This document shows, piece after piece, positions 23,728 through 32,848 of a DNA stretch of 64,000 bases; positions within the stretch are counted from its first letter, which is position 1, and the number at the start of each line of letters is the position of its first letter. The position numbers and the translations under genes are program-made. Under the pieces are notes generated by a model. That model did not search any database, had not been told where the DNA came from, and worked only from the letters and a program-made list of their open reading frames with translations. This stretch comes from Sporomusaceae bacterium (GTDB lineage: Bacteria > Bacillota > Negativicutes > Sporomusales > UBA7701). The stretch spans positions 124,001 through 188,000 of the forward strand of contig JAVKTQ010000004.1 of assembly GCA_031460455.1 (NCBI GenBank), read 5' to 3'.

Positions 23728-25017
23728 TTATTTGGGTATGAACCAGCCCATGGGCACGAGCACGATTTCGGGGAAGAAGGTCAGCAGCAGCAGCAGGACG
23801 ATTTCGATCCACATGTACGGCATGACTTTGCTGATGATTTCTTCCATGGAGACTTTGCCGACGCCGGCGGCGACGTTGAGGACGGTGCCGACCGGCGGTG
23901 TCAGGACGCCGATCATGTTGTTGAAGACGAACATGAAGCCGAAGTAGATGGGGTCGATGCCGGCCTTTTCGATGATCGGCATCATCACGGGGGTGAGGAT
24001 GAGGATGGTGGGGGTGGCGTCCATGGCGGTGCCGACGAGGAGGACGATGATGTTGATGACGAACATCAACAGGATTTTGTTGTCCATGATCGGCGCCAGC
24101 GAACTGGCGATCCACTGCGGGATGTTGGCGACCGCGATCAGCCACGACGATATCATGGCGGCTGCGCACAGGAACATGACGATGCTGGTTACTTTGGCGG
24201 CGGACACCAATACGTCGCAGATATGGTTGAGCTTGAGTTCGCGGTAGATGAAGACGCCGACGAACAGGGCGTAGAAGACGGCGATGGAGGCGGCCTCGGT
24301 GGGGGTGAAGACGCCGCCGCGCAGGCCGACGATGATGATGCCGGGGAGGATGAAGGCCCAGATGGCGTCGCGGGCCGTTTTCAGCACAACTGATAACGGC
24401 TGCTTCGGCTGCATTCTGAACTGCTTTTTGCGGGCCAGCCAGGTCCAGGTGAGAGCGAGGAAGATACAGAGCAGCAGGCCGGGCACGATGCCGGACATGA
24501 AGAGTTTGGGGATGGAGACGTTGCCGGTGACGCCGAAGATGATCATGGGCACGCTGAGCGGCATGATGGGCGGGATGATGGCGGCGGAGGCGATGAGGGC
24601 CGCCGACATGCCCCGGTCGTAGCCGGCTTCGACCATGATGGGGATAAGGATGGCGCTGAGGGCGGCGGTGTCGGCGACCGCCGAGCCGGACAGGCCGGCG
24701 AAGATGAGGCTGGCGATGATGGCGACATAGCCGAGGCCGCCGCGGACGTGGCCGACGAGGGCCATGGCGAAGGCGATGATGCGTTTGGAGACGCCGCCGG
24801 CGTTCATGAGTTCGCCGGCGAGGATGAAGAAGGCGATGGCCATGAGGGGAAAGTTGTCGGCGCCGTCGACGAGGGTGGCGGCAAGGATCTGGGTGTCGAA
24901 CATGTTGAGCTGGAAGAGGAGGAAGACGCCGCTGATGATGAGCGAGTGGGCGATGGGGATCCCCAGGGCCATGGCGGCGAGGAGCGAGCCGAGAAATACG
25001 AACATTGTCATTTCCAT
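23728..25017 (-). CDS. dctM: TRAP transporter large permease DctM (set 2)
   Basis: 429 residues, multi-spanning, with FFILAGELMNAGGVSKRII, GHVRGGLGYVAIIASLIFAGLSGSAVADTAALS, ASAAIIPPIMPLSVPMIIFG and NNMIGVLTPPVGTVLNV. It overlaps the dctQ stop by one base. Last gene of dctP-dctQ-dctM set 2 and followed by a terminator. Confidence 0.93.
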   Translation of the reverse strand: MEMTMFVFLGSLLAAMALGIPIAHSLIISGVFLLFQLNMFDTQILAATLVDGADNFPLMAIAFFILAGELMNAGGVSKRIIAFAMALVGHVRGGLGYVAIIASLIFAGLSGSAVADTAALSAILIPIMVEAGYDRGMSAALIASAAIIPPIMPLSVPMIIFGVTGNVSIPKLFMSGIVPGLLLCIFLALTWTWLARKKQFRMQPKQPLSVVLKTARDAIWAFILPGIIIVGLRGGVFTPTEAASIAVFYALFVGVFIYRELKLNHICDVLVSAAKVTSIVMFLCAAAMISSWLIAVANIPQWIASSLAPIMDNKILLMFVINIIVLLVGTAMDATPTILILTPVMMPIIEKAGIDPIYFGFMFVFNNMIGVLTPPVGTVLNVAAGVGKVSMEEIISKVMPYMWIEIVLLLLLTFFPEIVLVPMGWFIPK

Positions 25018-25565
25018 TATTTCTTCGCCCCTTCCTCGGCTTCGCCGGCGATCAGCTGCGTGTCTTCGTTGTCGGCTGTCATAACAAGTTCGCTGTCGGC
25101 CATTTTGCCGGTTATGAGCCGGTAGAGGTTATTCAGGGAAATAACGACCATCGCGGCGCTGCAAATAAATCCGGAGACGTACACAAAGGCCAGCGGTATC
25201 TGCATCGAGGACGATACCTGGTCGCCGGTCAGTACGGTCATTTTCCAAGTTCCATGGACGCAGAGGCCCATTGTTATCACAAGGATGATGTTGTTAATTA
25301 TAAACAGTTTGCGCCGACCGCTGATCGACAGTTTCTTGACTAACGTGTCGACGCCGAGGTGGACGTTTTCCTGGTAGGCCACGATGGCGCCCAGGAAGAT
25401 AAGCCAGATGAACAGGTACCGGGAGGCTTCTTCAGCCCAGGTGAGGCCTTCGTTGAAAAAGTAGCGCAGTATTACGTTGGCGAAAACAAATGTGGCCATG
25501 CAGGTCAGGCAGACCGCTATCGCTGCGTGGAGCAGGCGGTTTATCTGTTTGCTCAAGCTGCCCAT
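25017..25565 (-). CDS. dctQ: TRAP transporter small permease DctQ (set 2)
   Basis: 182 residues with four membrane segments and the family block YFFNEGLTWAEEASRYLFIWLIFLGAIVAYQENVHLGVDTLV. It is partner of the downstream DctM. About 150 bases with a long hairpin separate it from dctP. Confidence 0.92.
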   Translation of the reverse strand: MGSLSKQINRLLHAAIAVCLTCMATFVFANVILRYFFNEGLTWAEEASRYLFIWLIFLGAIVAYQENVHLGVDTLVKKLSISGRRKLFIINNIILVITMGLCVHGTWKMTVLTGDQVSSSMQIPLAFVYVSGFICSAAMVVISLNNLYRLITGKMADSELVMTADNEDTQLIAGEAEEGAKK

Positions 25566-25649
25566 GTTACGGCTTCCTTTCGGGGGGAATGCTAGTCCCC
25601 GCTTTCAGTTTGTGCACAGCAATATATAATTGCGGTCGTGCAAAGAGCG

Positions 25650-25702
25650 GGCGGGACTGCCGAAAGCATGCGCTTTCACGGATACTTATCGACAGTCCCG
25701 CC
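25650..25702 (-). other. Hairpin between dctP and dctQ (set 2)
   Basis: GGCGGGACTG (25650-25659) pairs with CAGTCCCGCC (25693-25702); inside is GAAAGC atGC GCTTTC. There is no following T-run on the minus strand, so it may act as an mRNA stabiliser or partial attenuator that raises dctP over dctQM. Confidence 0.7.
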
Positions 25703-25718
25703 GCTAAACAATCAGCTG

Positions 25719-26756
25719 TTACTTGGAGGCCTTGGCGATTTCGGCTCTTACTTCGGTGATGACGTCTTTGCCGATTTCTTTTTCAAACTGGGCGGCAATG
25801 TCTTTGGTGGCGTCCATGAAGAGTTTCTGCTGGTCGGGGGTCAGGTTGGTGACGGTCATGCCGGCTTTTGCGAGGCCCTGGGCGGCTTCGGCGTCAACCT
25901 TGCGGTTGTATTCGCGCTGCCATTTGCTGGCTTCCTGGCCGGTTTTCATGAGGAGCGCCTGGTCTTCCTTGGGCAGGGTGTCCCACAGTTTCTTGCTGTA
26001 CATGATGACGAACGGGGTGTAGACGTGTTTGCTCAGGGTGGTGTATTTCTGAACTTCGTGGAATTTCTGCAGGAAGTTGGTGGTGTTCGGGTTTTCCTGG
26101 CCGTCGATGGTCTTCTGCTGCATGGCGTTGAAGACTTCGCTGAACGGCATCGGGGTGGGGTTGGCGCCGAGTTTACGCCAGGCGGCGAGGTGGACGGGGT
26201 TTTCCATGGTCCTGATCTTCAGGCCTTTGATGTCGTCCGGGGTCTTGATTTCGCGCTTGCTGTTGGTTACCTGGCGGTAGCCGTTTTCCATGTACATGAT
26301 GCCCACGAGGCCATGGGTCTGGAGCGAGTCGAGCATTTTCTTGCCGAACGGACCGTCAAGAACGGCGTCGACTACTTTCTCGTTGGGGAACAGGAACGGG
26401 AGGTCGAAAACCATCCAGCGCTTGTCGATGGTGGCCATCGGCGAGCTCGAGGGGCCGGACATTTCCAGCGTGCCGGCTCTGAGGGCGGTCATGGTTTTGA
26501 TGTCGTCGCCGAGCTGGGCGCTGGGGAATATCTGGATCTCAAGACGGCCTTTGGATTCCTTGGCAACAAGTTCCTTCCACTTTTCCAGGCCCTTGTATTC
26601 CGGGCTGGCATCATTCAGGCCGATGGAGACCTTGATGACTTTTTTCTCGACTTTCTGCTCGGCAGGCTTCTTGTCGCCGCCGCCGCATCCTGCCAGCAGG
26701 GTTACTGCCATAACGAGAACGAGCAGTACGCTGGCTACTTTGAGAGCTTTTTTCAT
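25719..26756 (-). CDS. dctP: TRAP transporter substrate-binding lipoprotein DctP (set 2)
   Basis: 345 residues from ATG 26756 (GGAGGGAAGAAGG upstream). Lipobox LLAGCGGG. DctP blocks: KVSIGLNDASPEYKG, LVAKESKGRLEIQIFPSAQLGDDIK, IKGLKIRTMENPVHLAAWRKLGANPTPMPFSEVFNAMQQKTIDGQENP. First gene of set 2 and 85 bases downstream of the LarA-like gene, which suggests a hydroxy-acid substrate handled by that enzyme. Confidence 0.92.
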   Translation of the reverse strand: MKKALKVASVLLVLVMAVTLLAGCGGGDKKPAEQKVEKKVIKVSIGLNDASPEYKGLEKWKELVAKESKGRLEIQIFPSAQLGDDIKTMTALRAGTLEMSGPSSSPMATIDKRWMVFDLPFLFPNEKVVDAVLDGPFGKKMLDSLQTHGLVGIMYMENGYRQVTNSKREIKTPDDIKGLKIRTMENPVHLAAWRKLGANPTPMPFSEVFNAMQQKTIDGQENPNTTNFLQKFHEVQKYTTLSKHVYTPFVIMYSKKLWDTLPKEDQALLMKTGQEASKWQREYNRKVDAEAAQGLAKAGMTVTNLTPDQQKLFMDATKDIAAQFEKEIGKDVITEVRAEIAKASK

Positions 26757-26841
26757 CCTTCTTCCCTCCACTTTTAATATGCAAAACGCCAGGTCAGACA
26801 CACCCGGCATTTTGTCCGGGGTGATCGGGGGCGCGGGCCCC

Positions 26842-28137
26842 TCAGCCCAGGAGCGGCACGGTGTTGGCCGCCTGGGTCATTACGGTGATGGTGTAGTCGT
26901 CCCGGCCGATTATCTGCCGGGCATGGTCGTAAGCTTCGTCGAAGCCGGTGACCGGCCTGAGGCCGGCTTCGCGCATGACGGCGAAGTTTTCCGGCCGGGT
27001 GACGCCGAAAATGGCTACCTGTTTGGACATGTCTTTGAGGCGGAAGGCGGAGTAGCCGGGGACGGTGAACTTTTTCCGCACGGCGAGTTCGAATTCGAGC
27101 GGGTCTTTGTAGCGCAGCCATTCCATGTATTCGGGCGGCTCGTTGATGTCTTCGCATTCGAGGAAGCAGATGATCGCCCCGCCGGGCTTGGCCGCCATGT
27201 AGGCGTTGTCGAGGGCTTTGATGGATTGGTAGAGGTTGATGTCTTTGGGGAAGCCGCCCGCGGAGGCTACGACGAGGTCGGCCTGAGCGGCGATGGGCAC
27301 GCCGTAGGTCTGCTCGACCGCCCGGCAGCCTTCTTCCCAGGCTTTGTGCCAGTGGCCGGCGACGAAGCGGCCGATCCTGCCTTCGGGGGTGAGAACGGCG
27401 TGGAGCAGGAAGGCGGGGTTGACCATGGCGGCCATTTCGGTCATGTCTTCGTGCATTTCGTTGCCGACGGTGCGCCCTGACTGGCAGTTGGGGTTGAGGC
27501 CTTGGCCGATTTCGGCGCTGAGGCAGTAGCGGTGGTTGCCCTGGATGGTTTCGTAGCCGCTGACGCCGGGCATGATGCCTTTGCGCCCGCCGCCGAAGCC
27601 GGCCATGAGGTGGAAGGCGATGCCGCCGGTGAGGATGACTTTGTCGGCAGCCATGATGGTTTTGTTGATGTAGGTTTCGACCCCGCGGCTGGTGGTGCCG
27701 ACGTAGACGAGGTTTTCTTTGTCGTGGGCGTCGTGCTGGAGCATTTTTATGCGGTGGCAGACGGTCTGGCCGCACAGGAGGGCGAGTTCTTCGCCGGTGT
27801 TGCGGCGGTGGGCGCCGAGGGCGACGACGATGGCGATGTCTTCGTCGGGGACGCCGCAGGCGTTGAGTTCGTCGAGCAGGACGGGGAGGAAGGTGTCGAA
27901 CTGAACCCAGGCCCGGGTGATGTCGCTGACGGTGATGGCGACTTTGTCGCCGGCCCGGACGACTTGCCTGAGAGGCGGGGCGCCGATGGGCGCGGCAAGC
28001 GCAGCTCTGACGGCGGCCGGGATGTCGGCGATGGCGGGCAGGAAGCCGCCTTTGATATCGTAGAGGATTTTTTCGGCCGGCAGCGGTACCGAGATGGTGT
28101 TGCGTCCGTAAAGAAAGTCAAAGTTTTGTTGTGGCAA
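26842..28137 (-). CDS. LarA-type nickel-dependent hydroxyacid racemase/epimerase homologue
   Basis: 431 residues from a TTG at 28137, eight bases after GGGGG; longer ATG-start versions lack a ribosome site. Residues matching the LarA active site are present: Asp72 and Arg75 (SDITRAW), His110 (LGAHRRNTGEEL), His176 (GGIAFHLMAGF), Lys186 (GGGRKGIMPG) that would carry the nickel-pincer cofactor, and His202 (GNHRYCLS). The superfamily includes lactate and malate racemases and a gluconate 2-epimerase. With uxuA and TRAP genes near, an aldonate epimerase is plausible. LarB/C/E cofactor genes are not in the window. Confidence 0.87.
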   Translation of the reverse strand: MPQQNFDFLYGRNTISVPLPAEKILYDIKGGFLPAIADIPAAVRAALAAPIGAPPLRQVVRAGDKVAITVSDITRAWVQFDTFLPVLLDELNACGVPDEDIAIVVALGAHRRNTGEELALLCGQTVCHRIKMLQHDAHDKENLVYVGTTSRGVETYINKTIMAADKVILTGGIAFHLMAGFGGGRKGIMPGVSGYETIQGNHRYCLSAEIGQGLNPNCQSGRTVGNEMHEDMTEMAAMVNPAFLLHAVLTPEGRIGRFVAGHWHKAWEEGCRAVEQTYGVPIAAQADLVVASAGGFPKDINLYQSIKALDNAYMAAKPGGAIICFLECEDINEPPEYMEWLRYKDPLEFELAVRKKFTVPGYSAFRLKDMSKQVAIFGVTRPENFAVMREAGLRPVTGFDEAYDHARQIIGRDDYTITVMTQAANTVPLLG

Positions 28138-28360
28138 TTGTCGATCCCCCTGATAAAGTTGTTCCATGTCGTGTCGGCGCATTATCGCATTGTCCGGACG
28201 CGACGCGGCTGCCGGGCCGGGTGACGTCCTGCAATGCACAATGTTTATAGTATTCTGGAAGCGGCGTGTCTTTCCTGCGTGGCAGTGCACGATATGGAAC
28301 GATAATTTACCAGGCTACACAATCCTACTGTTAGCTACGCAATCTCTCCGGTTGCGCCGG

Positions 28361-29248
28361 TTATTGTTTGCGGGCTTCGAATTGGGCGAGTTTTTCGTAG
28401 AACTGGACGATGCCGCTGTGGTCGTTCTGGCCTTTGCCGTCGACTTTGAGGGCTTGCATCATTTCCATGACCTGGCTGGTGAGGAAGAGGGGCACGCCGA
28501 CGTCTTTGGCGGTTTCGAGGGCGTTATTGAGGTCTTTGATGTGCAGGTCGATTTTGAAGCCGGGCTTGAAGTTGCCGGCGAGGATCATCGGCGCTTTGGC
28601 GTCGAGGACGGTGCTGCCGGCGAGGCCGCCGCGGATGGCCTGGAAGATGACTTCGGGGTCGACGCCGGCTTTGGCGCCGAGGACGAGGGCTTCGCTGACG
28701 GCGGCGATGTTGAGGGCGACGATGATCTGGTTGGCGAGTTTGGTGGTGTTGCCGGCGCCGATGTCGCCGCAGCGGACGACGGATTTGCCCATCTGGGCGA
28801 GGATGTCTTTGACGCGGTCGAAGATTTCCTGCTTGCCGCCGACCATGATGGAGAGGGTGCCGTCGATGGCTTTGGGTTCGCCGCCGCTGACGGGCGCGTC
28901 AAGCATTTCGACGCCTTTTTCGGCGGCTTTGGCGGCGACTTCCTGGGCGGCGAGGGGGGCGATGGAGCTCATGTCGACGATGATGTCGCCGGCTTTGGCG
29001 CCTTCGAGGAGGCCGCCTTCGCCGAGGACGACGGTTTTGACGTGGGGCGAGTTGGGGAGCATGGTGATGACGATGCGCGTTTTTTCGGCGACTTCCTTAG
29101 GCGAGACGGCGGCTTCGGCGCCGGCGGCGACTACTTCGGCGACGGCGGCGGCGTTGAGGTCGTATACGACAAGCGAGTGACCAGCTTTGAGAAGGTTTTT
29201 GGACATGGGCTTGCCCATGATTCCCAGGCCGACAAAACCTAGTTTCAT
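28361..29248 (-). CDS. 3-hydroxyisobutyrate dehydrogenase / tartronate semialdehyde reductase family (GarR-like)
   Basis: 295 residues. Beta-hydroxyacid dehydrogenase pattern: GFVGLGIMGKPMSKNLLKAG NAD(P) loop, substrate-binding DAPVSGGEPKAIDGTLSIMVGG, and catalytic Lys in GNTTKLANQIIVA. It reduces tartronate semialdehyde to glycerate or oxidises similar C3-C4 hydroxy acids. It starts seven bases after the transketolase C-terminal gene, so it belongs to that operon. Exact substrate not certain. Confidence 0.88.
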   Translation of the reverse strand: MKLGFVGLGIMGKPMSKNLLKAGHSLVVYDLNAAAVAEVVAAGAEAAVSPKEVAEKTRIVITMLPNSPHVKTVVLGEGGLLEGAKAGDIIVDMSSIAPLAAQEVAAKAAEKGVEMLDAPVSGGEPKAIDGTLSIMVGGKQEIFDRVKDILAQMGKSVVRCGDIGAGNTTKLANQIIVALNIAAVSEALVLGAKAGVDPEVIFQAIRGGLAGSTVLDAKAPMILAGNFKPGFKIDLHIKDLNNALETAKDVGVPLFLTSQVMEMMQALKVDGKGQNDHSGIVQFYEKLAQFEARKQ

Positions 29249-29255
29249 AGTTTAT

Positions 29256-30194
29256 CTACTCCTTACCGATGATTTTTTTGATCCGCGCCTTGACGGCGTC
29301 GGCTGTCAGGCCGTAGTAGACGAGGAGTTCGTCGTAGTTTGTGGCCGAGGTGCCAAAACGGTCTTCGATGCCGACGATGGCGAGGGGGATGTCTTTGACT
29401 TCGCTGAGGGCTTCGGCGATGGCGCTGCCGAGGCCGCCGATGATGCTGTGTTCTTCGGCGGTGACGACGGCTTTGCAGCCTTTGGCCATGGCGATGACGG
29501 CCTGTTTGTCGAGGGGTTTGACGGTGCTGACGTTGACGACTTTGACGGAGATGCCTTCGCCGGCAAGGGCTTCGGCGGCTTCGACGGCTTTGGAGACCAT
29601 GACGCCGTTGGCGAAGACGACGACGTCGCTGCCGTCGCGGACAGGGTAGAGTTTGCCGATTTCGAATTCGCCGGCCTCATCGGTGAAGAAGGGCAGGTCG
29701 TTGCGGTTGATGCGTATATAGCAGGGTCCGGGGGCGGCGGCCATGGCCCGCACCATTTTGCGGGTTTCGATGGCGTCGACGGGAACGAGGACGGTCATGC
29801 CGGGGATGACGCGCATGGTGGCCATGTCTTCGACGGATTGGTGGGTGGAGCCGTCGCCGAAGTCGGACAGGCCGGCGCTGGAGCCGCAGATGTTGACGCC
29901 GAGGCCGGCGATGGAGATGGTCTGCCGGAGCTGGTCGTAGCAGCGGCCGGTGGCGAAGACGGCGAAGGAGTTGATGAAGGGTATTTTGCCGGTGAGGGCG
30001 AGACCGGCGGCGGTGGAGGCCATGTTGGCCTCGGCGATGCCCATTTCGAAGTAGCGCTCGGGGAATTGCTGCTGGAAGAGGATGGACATGGTGGATTTTC
30101 CGAGGTCGGCTTCGAGCACGACGACGTTTTTGTTTTCCCTGCCCAGTTCTACCAGGGCTTCTCCGTAGGCCTGACGTTGACTTTTCGTAGCCAT
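29256..30194 (-). CDS. Transketolase family protein, C-terminal (pyrimidine-binding) subunit
   Basis: 312 residues, the second half of a split transketolase: pyrimidine-binding domain with the activating Glu in YFEMGIAEANMASTAAGLAL and a C-terminal transketolase domain ending at about 300. It acts with the N-terminal subunit whose gene lies six bases upstream to form the ThDP-enzyme. Such split forms occur in anaerobes both for the pentose phosphate pathway and for specialised sugar-acid or sulfosugar routes. Catabolic neighbours favour the latter here. Confidence 0.9.
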   Translation of the reverse strand: MATKSQRQAYGEALVELGRENKNVVVLEADLGKSTMSILFQQQFPERYFEMGIAEANMASTAAGLALTGKIPFINSFAVFATGRCYDQLRQTISIAGLGVNICGSSAGLSDFGDGSTHQSVEDMATMRVIPGMTVLVPVDAIETRKMVRAMAAAPGPCYIRINRNDLPFFTDEAGEFEIGKLYPVRDGSDVVVFANGVMVSKAVEAAEALAGEGISVKVVNVSTVKPLDKQAVIAMAKGCKAVVTAEEHSIIGGLGSAIAEALSEVKDIPLAIVGIEDRFGTSATNYDELLVYYGLTADAVKARIKKIIGKE

Positions 30195-30200
30195 TTGTTC

Positions 30201-31037
30201 CTACCTCCGCAGCTTGTCGAGGTCAGATTTGGCGATTTCCCACTGTTCGGGGGTCATGGCGCCATTGTGGAAGGCGGCGTTGTTTTCGGCAAAGGAGATG
30301 CACTTGCCTTTGACGGTTTCGGCGATGATGACGGTGGGTTTGCCTTTGATGTTATCGGCTTTGTCGAGGGCGGCCAGGATGGCGCCGATGTCGTGGCCGT
30401 CGATTTCGATGGTTTCCCAGCCGAAGGCGGCCCATTTGGGGGTGACGGGGTTGGTGTCGAACCGGTCGCAGATGGCGCCGGTGGCCTGGAGCCGGTTGCG
30501 GTCGACGATGGCGACGAGGTTGTCGATTTTGTAGTAGGAAGCGGCCATGGCGGCTTCCCAGATCTGGCCTTCGGCGAGTTCGCCGTCGCCGATGAGGACG
30601 TATACTTTGCTGGCGAGGCCGTCGAGCCTGAGACCGAGGGCCATGCCGCAGGCGATGGAGAGGCCTTGGCCGAGGGAGCCGGTGTTGGCTTCGATGCCGG
30701 GCGTCCTGGTCATGTCGGGGTGTCCCTGGAGCATGGCGCCGAGGGTTTTGACTTTTTTCATTTCTTCTTTGGGGAAGTAGCCCGCTTCGGCGAGGGCGGC
30801 GTACTGGACGAGGGCGGCGTGGCCTTTGCTGAGCAGGAAGCGGTCGCGGTCCGCCAGGGCCGGGTTTTCCGGGTCGTGTTTCATTTTATGGAAGTAGAGG
30901 GCGGCGACTATTTCCGCGCTGGAGCACGAGCCGCCGAGGTGGCCGACTTTGCCGACGCCGGTGAGGTCGTTGACGATGTGCTCCCTGAGGCGCAGCGCCT
31001 TGGCTTCCAGAAGGTCGACGGTTGCTTGCGATGCCAA
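30201..31037 (-). CDS. Transketolase family protein, N-terminal (ThDP-binding) subunit
   Basis: 278 residues from TTG 31037 behind GGGAGG. It contains the ThDP/Mg site GDGELAEGQIWEAAMAASYYKIDNLVAIVDRN, the N-terminal HLGGSCSSAEIVAALYFHKM with catalytic-type His, and GHAALVQYAAL. Forms an alpha2beta2-type transketolase with the next gene. Lies between a Zn-alcohol dehydrogenase and the partner gene. Confidence 0.9.
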   Translation of the reverse strand: MASQATVDLLEAKALRLREHIVNDLTGVGKVGHLGGSCSSAEIVAALYFHKMKHDPENPALADRDRFLLSKGHAALVQYAALAEAGYFPKEEMKKVKTLGAMLQGHPDMTRTPGIEANTGSLGQGLSIACGMALGLRLDGLASKVYVLIGDGELAEGQIWEAAMAASYYKIDNLVAIVDRNRLQATGAICDRFDTNPVTPKWAAFGWETIEIDGHDIGAILAALDKADNIKGKPTVIIAETVKGKCISFAENNAAFHNGAMTPEQWEIAKSDLDKLRR

Positions 31038-31062
31038 TTTTATTCCTCCCTTAAAGGTCTTG

Positions 31063-32112
31063 TCAGTCGATGGGAGTGAGGACGATTTTCAATCCCTGTT
31101 TGGATTCCATGAGTTCGAAGCTTTCCGCCCATTTGTCGAGCGGCAGTTCGTGGGTGACGAGGTCGTTGACGTCGATGATTTTCTTGTCCATGAGGACGAG
31201 GCTCTTTTCCCAGACGTCCCAGGTGTGGCTGAAGGTGCCCTGGAGGGTGACGACTTTGGCGATGAGGGGGTCGAGGGAGAAGCCGACCGGTCCCGGGCCC
31301 CAGCCGACTTTGGTGATCTGGCCGTAGGGGCGGACGACGTCCATGGATAGTTTGAGGGTCGGGGAGAAGCCGGCGCAGTCGATGACGGTGTGGGCGCCGT
31401 AGCCGTCCCTAAGACCCATGATGACGGGTACGGGATCCTGTTTGGAGCTGTTGATGGTCATGGTGGCGCCGTATTTTTTGGCGATTTCGAGGCGTTCTTC
31501 GTCGCCGTCGGTGCCGACGACGATGATGTCGGCCGCGCCGAGGATGCTGGCCACTTTGGCGCAGAGGATGCCGATCGGGCCGGGGCCGATGACGACGACG
31601 ATGTCGCCTGGCATGATTTTGGAGTTTTTGGCGAGGGCGTTGTAGGCGACGCAGACCGGTTCGGTGCAGGAGGCTTCTTTGAGGGTGACGCCGGCCGGCA
31701 GTTTGTGGAGGACGCGGCTGGGTACCCGGACGTATTTGGCGAAGGCGCCGTCGGCCTGGAAGCCGAAGCCTTTGCGCTGCCGGCATACCTGGTAGTGGTT
31801 GGTGCGGCACATTTCGCATTTGCCGCAGTAGTCGGCGTGGGTTTCGCAGGTGACTGCATCACCGGCGGCAAAGCCCTCGACGTTGGCGCCGAGTTTCTCG
31901 ATGGTGCCGGAGAATTCGTGGCCGAGGATGAGGGGCACGTTGACTTTGTAGGAGACGCGATTGTGATGCATGTGGGGATCGCTGCCGCACACGCCTATGT
32001 AGGCAACCTTGACAAGGACGTCGTCCGGGCCGATCTCCGGTACCGGCACCTCTCTGACTTCGGTGGCGCCCGCCACGTTGTCGTACTTGACGACCGCTTT
32101 CATTTTCAACAT
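31063..32112 (-). CDS. Zinc-dependent alcohol/polyol dehydrogenase (MDR; threonine/idonate/sorbitol DH-like)
   Basis: 349 residues from ATG 32112 behind GGAGG. Catalytic zinc residues in GVCGSDPHMHH and GHEFSGTIEKLG; structural zinc cysteines in CGKCEMCRTNHYQVC; Rossmann loop VVIGPGPIGILCAKVA followed by VGTDGDEERL, where Asp suggests NAD. It probably oxidises a secondary hydroxyl of a sugar acid or polyol, feeding the transketolase pair. Second gene behind the GntR regulator. Confidence 0.88.
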   Translation of the reverse strand: MLKMKAVVKYDNVAGATEVREVPVPEIGPDDVLVKVAYIGVCGSDPHMHHNRVSYKVNVPLILGHEFSGTIEKLGANVEGFAAGDAVTCETHADYCGKCEMCRTNHYQVCRQRKGFGFQADGAFAKYVRVPSRVLHKLPAGVTLKEASCTEPVCVAYNALAKNSKIMPGDIVVVIGPGPIGILCAKVASILGAADIIVVGTDGDEERLEIAKKYGATMTINSSKQDPVPVIMGLRDGYGAHTVIDCAGFSPTLKLSMDVVRPYGQITKVGWGPGPVGFSLDPLIAKVVTLQGTFSHTWDVWEKSLVLMDKKIIDVNDLVTHELPLDKWAESFELMESKQGLKIVLTPID

Positions 32113-32182
32113 AATTCCTCCTTCACTGGCTTGGGACGTTACCGCGGCAAAAGACAAAGAGTCGCCGGCGGCGCCGCGCTTG

Positions 32183-32848
32183 CTAAAAGCTGATGGCGCC
32201 CCGGTCGAAGACATCCATGATGTGGGCTTTGATCGCCGCTTTGGCTTTTTCGGTGTCGCGCTCTTCGAGGATTTCCATGAGCAGCCGGTGGTCTTGGTAT
32301 ACCTGGTCCTGCTTGTGCTCGATCTGGGGATGGACGATGTTGATGAACCGCCGGACATGGCCGTTGAGCATCGCCCAGATGCGGTTGTAGGCTTCGATGC
32401 CGCTCCAGGCGACGATGGTACGGTGAAATTCGATGTCGAGGGCGGAGATGGCCGAGTAGTCGGCGTGGCTTTTCTGCTTCTCCCCCATGGCGTCGACGAT
32501 GTCGTGGAGGGCGCCGAAGTCCTTTTTCGTCAGATTGGGCAGCGTTAGTTCGAGGGCCGTCGATTCGATGTAGGACCTGAGCAGGTGCATGTGGTACATT
32601 TCTTTGTTGTCGATGTCGGTGACGAAGGAGCCGGTGTATTTGACGGATTTGATGAGGCCTTCTTCCTCTAGCCCGCACAGCGCCTCGCGCACGGGTATCT
32701 GGCTGACCTTGAGTTCTCGGGCGATTTCCGTTTCCACGACCCGTTGCCCTGGCTGAAGCCTGTTTTCGATTATTTTGGCGCGGATAAATTGTTTGATCGT
32801 GTCTTTCAAGGGGTTGTTCTCTCCATAACTGCGATCTGTCTGGTTCAT
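32183..32848 (-). CDS. GntR/FadR-family regulator of the sugar-acid operon
   Basis: 221 residues from ATG 32848, eight bases after AGGAG. Winged helix with RVVETEIARELKVSQIPVREALCGLEEEGLIKSVKYTGSFVT, and a FadR/FCD C-terminal domain with DIEFHRTIVAWSG and a HRLLMEILE His expected to bind metal and acid effector. It is first in the operon with the dehydrogenase, transketolase and GarR-like genes. A long palindrome overlaps its promoter, indicating autorepression. Confidence 0.88.
   Translation of the reverse strand: MNQTDRSYGENNPLKDTIKQFIRAKIIENRLQPGQRVVETEIARELKVSQIPVREALCGLEEEGLIKSVKYTGSFVTDIDNKEMYHMHLLRSYIESTALELTLPNLTKKDFGALHDIVDAMGEKQKSHADYSAISALDIEFHRTIVAWSGIEAYNRIWAMLNGHVRRFINIVHPQIEHKQDQVYQDHRLLMEILEERDTEKAKAAIKAHIMDVFDRGAISF

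Noticed and set aside
28138-28290. Longer ATG starts for the LarA homologue
   Set aside because: ATGs at 28167 and further upstream have no ribosome site, while the TTG at 28137 follows GGGGG at good spacing and aligns catalytic residues with LarA numbering.
29187-31079. 630-codon open frame opposite the transketolase genes
   Set aside because: Low-complexity Gly/Asp/Val translation, no ribosome site, and perfect antisense register to well-supported genes; a by-product of high GC at third positions.
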